Positions 61,454 through 64,000 of a stretch of 64,000 bases of DNA are shown piece by piece (positions within the stretch are counted from its first letter, which is position 1; every line of letters starts with the position of its first letter). The stretch is from Kineosporia aurantiaca JCM 3230 (lineage in GTDB: Bacteria > Actinomycetota > Actinomycetes > Actinomycetales > Kineosporiaceae). Both the position numbers and the translations under genes were made by a program. The notes beneath the pieces were generated by a model that did not search any database, was not told where the DNA came from, and saw nothing but the letters and a program-made list of their open reading frames with translations. The stretch is taken from the NCBI GenBank assembly GCA_000719025.1, contig JODP01000006.1:744001-808000 (forward strand), in the 5' to 3' direction.

Positions 61454-62008
61454 TCAACGGTCCAAGCGTCCATAAGTCGTGTAGGCAGTGGTGTCCTGCT
61501 CCAACGCCGTCAGCGCCTGACCCAGCCGGCGGGCCAGGGACGGCGTGAGCGGGACCGACCCCAGGTCTTCGGGGGCGACGAAATGCGCTGCGCGCAGCTC
61601 ACTCTCCTGTAGCTTGATCGACTCGATCGCGGCGGTGTCGAGCACCCCGCAGTCGAAGACGAACTGGAGCTGGTCGCGCCACACCCCGTGGCGCGGCACC
61701 CAGTCGACCACCAGCAGGCGGCCGGGATCGTGGTCCAGCCCGAGCTCCTCGGCCAGCTCGCGCCGGCACCCCGCGTGCGGGCCCTCGTTCTCCTCGACCA
61801 CCCCGCCGGGCAGGATCCAGGTCGGCTTGTAATTCGGCTCGACCAGCAGGATCCGCCCCTCCTGGTCGCGGAACAGGGCCGCCCCGGCGACGTTCTTGGC
61901 CGGCAGCCGGGACGCGATGCCCGGGTTGAACTCCGCCTCGGGCTCACCCTCGGTGGTCAGGTCGTCGTCCAGGGTGGGCAGCTCGGTCAGGCTCTCGCGG
62001 GGGGTCAC
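61454..62008 (-). CDS. Nudix hydrolase
   Basis: A 184-residue protein with a complete Nudix box at residues 69-91 (G-x5-E-x7-REL-x-EE-LGL). The preceding LPAKNVAGAALFRDQEGRIL and WILPG are usual for the fold. The first 35 residues are acidic and not part of it. Substrate (a nucleoside-diphosphate-X compound) not determinable. It lies 77 bp downstream of the Nramp gene on the same strand. Confidence 0.92.
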   Translation of the reverse strand: MTPRESLTELPTLDDDLTTEGEPEAEFNPGIASRLPAKNVAGAALFRDQEGRILLVEPNYKPTWILPGGVVEENEGPHAGCRRELAEELGLDHDPGRLLVVDWVPRHGVWRDQLQFVFDCGVLDTAAIESIKLQESELRAAHFVAPEDLGSVPLTPSLARRLGQALTALEQDTTAYTTYGRLDR

Positions 62009-62085
62009 GGCGATCGATGCAACACCCCGCGACCGGCCTTGACAAGCTCAGCGCGGCCGGGGGAGACGGAGTTCACCAGATCGAC

Positions 62086-63333
62086 TCACAGCAGTTGCTG
62101 CGCCAGGAGGAGCAGGTTCAGCCCGCTCAGCACGGTCACCACCAGGCCGACCGCCAGGGTCGTCACCCGCGAGTTGACGTGCTCACCCATCACCGCCCGG
62201 CTACTGGTCAGGACGAGCAGGGCGATCAGGGCGAACGGGAGGCCGAACGACAGCAGCACCTGGCTGACCACGAGGACCTGGGTCGGATCGGCACCCAGGG
62301 TGAGCAGGGCCAGCGCCGGGGCCATGGTGATCAGGCGACGCAGGACCAGCGGGATCCGGGCGCCGAGGAAGCCCTCCATGACGATCTGGCCGGCTGCGGT
62401 GCCGACTGCGGACGAAGAGATGCCCGAGGCCAGCAACACCGCCGCGAAAGCCAGGGCAGCGCTACCCCCGACCATGCGGCCCAGCTCCGTATGAGCGTGC
62501 TCCAAGGTGATGGTGGTCTGCGAGCCCTGGAACAGCTCTGCCGCGATCGCCAGCATGCCCAGGTTGACCAGGCCGGCCAGACCCATGGCGATGGCGATGT
62601 CCAGACGTTCCCAGCGCAGTACCTGTCGCACGTCCCGGCGGCTGGTCAGTACCTGGCGCCTGCTGATGAGCCCGGAGTGCAGGTAGACGGCGTGCGGCAT
62701 GACCGTGGCGCCGACGATGCCGAGCGCCAGGAAAAGCGCGCCCTGATCGCCGAATCCGGGCACCAGACCGCGCGCCGCACCGGGGGACGGCGGCACCACC
62801 AGCACCAGATAGGCGAAGCCCAGGCCGATCAGGGCCAGCAGAGCCCCGATGGCCAGCTCGAACGGCCGGTGCCCGCGGCGCTGCAGGGCCAGGACGCCGA
62901 ACGCGATCACCCCGGTGACCAGCCCGGCCACCGGCAGGGGCAGGCCGAACAACAGGTTCAGGCCGACCGCGGCGCCGATGAACTCGGCCAGGTCGGTGGC
63001 CATCGCGACCACCTCGGCCTGCACCCACAGGGCCCAGGCGGGCCGGCCCGGCCAGCGCTCCCGGCACAGCTGGGGCAGGCTCCGGCCGGTCACCACGCCG
63101 AGCTTGGCCGCCAGGAACTGCACCAGCATGGCCACCGCGTTGGCCGCTACCACGACCCAGAGCAGCCGATAGCCGTACCCCGCGCCGGCCGCGAAGTTGG
63201 TGGCGAAGTTGCCCGGGTCGACGTAAGCGATGGCGGCGACGAAACCGGGGCCTAGGGTGGAGATCGCGCCGATCCGGCGCCGGGCGGTCGGCCCCGGCGC
63301 CAGATCGGCTGCGAGCAAGGTGCTTTGGGTCAT
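62086..63333 (-). CDS. mntH: Nramp-family divalent metal transporter (MntH-like)
   Basis: A 415-residue membrane protein with 11 predicted helices. Metal-site motifs are D39-P-G-N42 in helix 1 (YVDPGNFATN) and M212-P-H214 in helix 6 (ATVMPHAVYLHS), both needed for manganese/iron selectivity. The conserved AEFIGAAVGLNLLFG segment follows helix 3. It begins eight bases after the ferritin-like gene on the same strand, so these two probably form an operon for iron or manganese handling. Confidence 0.93.
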   Translation of the reverse strand: MTQSTLLAADLAPGPTARRRIGAISTLGPGFVAAIAYVDPGNFATNFAAGAGYGYRLLWVVVAANAVAMLVQFLAAKLGVVTGRSLPQLCRERWPGRPAWALWVQAEVVAMATDLAEFIGAAVGLNLLFGLPLPVAGLVTGVIAFGVLALQRRGHRPFELAIGALLALIGLGFAYLVLVVPPSPGAARGLVPGFGDQGALFLALGIVGATVMPHAVYLHSGLISRRQVLTSRRDVRQVLRWERLDIAIAMGLAGLVNLGMLAIAAELFQGSQTTITLEHAHTELGRMVGGSAALAFAAVLLASGISSSAVGTAAGQIVMEGFLGARIPLVLRRLITMAPALALLTLGADPTQVLVVSQVLLSFGLPFALIALLVLTSSRAVMGEHVNSRVTTLAVGLVVTVLSGLNLLLLAQQLL

Positions 63334-63341
63334 GAGCGGAA

Positions 63342-64000
63342 TCAGGCGCTGGTGTTCACTTCACCGTTCACGCCGGCCGGGAAGAACCCGCCGCGCTTCA
63401 CCGGCTTGGGGTTCAGGTAGACGATGTTCAGCACCTGGCCCGGCGTCCGGCTGTAGGCGATGCCGTGCTTGTCCGCGGGCGCGATGTTCGCCTTGCCCCG
63501 CAGGAAGATGCCGCGGTCCAGGTCGACCTTGCCGTCCAGCGAGTCGCGAGCGTCGGAGATCGCCTTCGCCTGGGCGAACAGGCCCTTCTCGAAGAGCGTG
63601 GTGCGCACCGTGGCCGCGTGGTAGGCCTCGATGGCCATGATCCCGGCCGCCGCCTCGAGGTAGGTCTTGTTGGTGATCAGCGGCGCCGCCCCCTTGTAGG
63701 CGGTGACCCCTACGTCCTCGAAAAGGAAGGCGGCAAGCAGGAAGTTGTTCTCGTTCGCGTACGGGTCGAAGGTCTGCTTGGCGTTGATCAGACCGGCCGC
63801 CCGGGCCGCAGCGGTGAAGCTGGACTTCAGGTCGATGCTCGGCCGGGAGACCTTGGCCTTCCCCAGCGCCGAGCGGATGAACTCGACGTGATTCACCTCG
63901 TCCCAGGCGATCTCGTTGGCGTAGCGCTCCACCCGCTTGCTGGAGAACTTCACCTTCCGCCCGCCGACCACCTTGCCCCGGTCACCGCTGCCGGTGGTGA
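63342..64000 (-). CDS. ferritin-like domain protein (5' end outside window)
   Basis: At least 219 residues are visible; the frame continues past the right edge, so the GTG near 63971 need not be the start. It resembles the Ferritin_2 group: VERYANEIAWDEVNHVEFIRSAL with E..H typical of di-iron four-helix proteins, AAFLFEDVGVTAYKGAAPL, and AAAGIMAIEAYHAATVRTTL with a second E-x-x-H. The C-terminal 60 residues are an extension ending GFFPAGVNGEVNTSA. Members are often exported; the N-terminus cannot be checked. Located upstream of mntH. Confidence 0.85.
   Translation of the reverse strand, partial: TTGSGDRGKVVGGRKVKFSSKRVERYANEIAWDEVNHVEFIRSALGKAKVSRPSIDLKSSFTAAARAAGLINAKQTFDPYANENNFLLAAFLFEDVGVTAYKGAAPLITNKTYLEAAAGIMAIEAYHAATVRTTLFEKGLFAQAKAISDARDSLDGKVDLDRGIFLRGKANIAPADKHGIAYSRTPGQVLNIVYLNPKPVKRGGFFPAGVNGEVNTSA

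Noticed and set aside
62017..63255. 412-codon plus-strand frame opposite mntH
   Set aside because: A Gln/Arg/His-rich antisense shadow; the minus strand encodes a clear Nramp protein.

Overview
This window comes from the chromosome of a high-GC actinobacterium. The evidence is very high GC at third codon positions, frequent GTG starts, chained four-base start/stop overlaps (GTGA, TGATG), an F420-dependent oxidoreductase, and menaquinone rather than ubiquinone genes. The gene content and order resemble filamentous actinomycetes, possibly a Kineosporia relative; that placement is inference. The theme of the window is respiratory electron transport: menaquinone synthesis, two separate complex I loci, a 2-oxoacid:ferredoxin oxidoreductase and a molybdopterin oxidoreductase.

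Region by region. (1) 1-10,500: the end of menB, a small membrane protein, an F420-type oxidoreductase, a 2069-residue signalling protein (degenerate kinase, ATPase/TPR, two GAF, GGDEF, EAL), then menF and menG in divergent orientation. (2) 10,500-12,990: 2.5 kb without a credible gene. It holds a strong terminator, two 13-bp tandem arrays, a composite repeat present four times with a conserved 29-nt hairpin, and the leader of the main nuo operon with a probable Rex operator. (3) 12,994-30,100: a complete 14-gene nuoA-N operon with a long-chain polyprenyl diphosphate synthase translationally coupled to its end. (4) 30,100-41,146: a Uma2-like gene remnant, a YdeP-type molybdopterin oxidoreductase, a RarD-type transporter, an unknown membrane protein, korBA, a LysR regulator with palindromic operators, and a secreted phosphodiesterase with a CBM6-like domain. 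(5) 41,143-57,431: a second complex I locus in two divergent blocks, nuoA2-B2-C2-H2 on the minus strand and nuoI2-J2-K2-L2-M2-N2 on the plus strand. They are separated by 5.2 kb of unrelated genes (two acetyltransferases, an amino-acid ABC transporter, a VOC protein, a TetR regulator). No nuoD, E, F or G is present. (6) 57,432-64,000: an HtpX protease, an ANTAR-like protein, a membrane-anchored GH26-like glycosidase, an extradiol-type dioxygenase, and a ferritin-like/Nramp/Nudix cluster.

How the parts fit together. MenF, MenB and MenG make the menaquinone ring, and the polyprenyl synthase probably makes its side chain. The first Nuo complex reduces menaquinone with NADH, with likely redox control by Rex. 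The second Nuo set has no NADH-oxidising module and no NuoD of its own. Its NuoI2 carries a histidine-rich N-terminus and a repetitive charged tail, and NuoC2 carries a repetitive Pro/Thr tail. With korAB close by, a ferredoxin-fed complex is a reasonable hypothesis but is not shown by the sequence.

The most interesting points are the NuoD-less, split second complex I; the unusual extensions on NuoI2 and NuoC2; the four-copy hairpin repeat between menG and nuoA; the Rex-like operator; and the giant pseudokinase/c-di-GMP protein.
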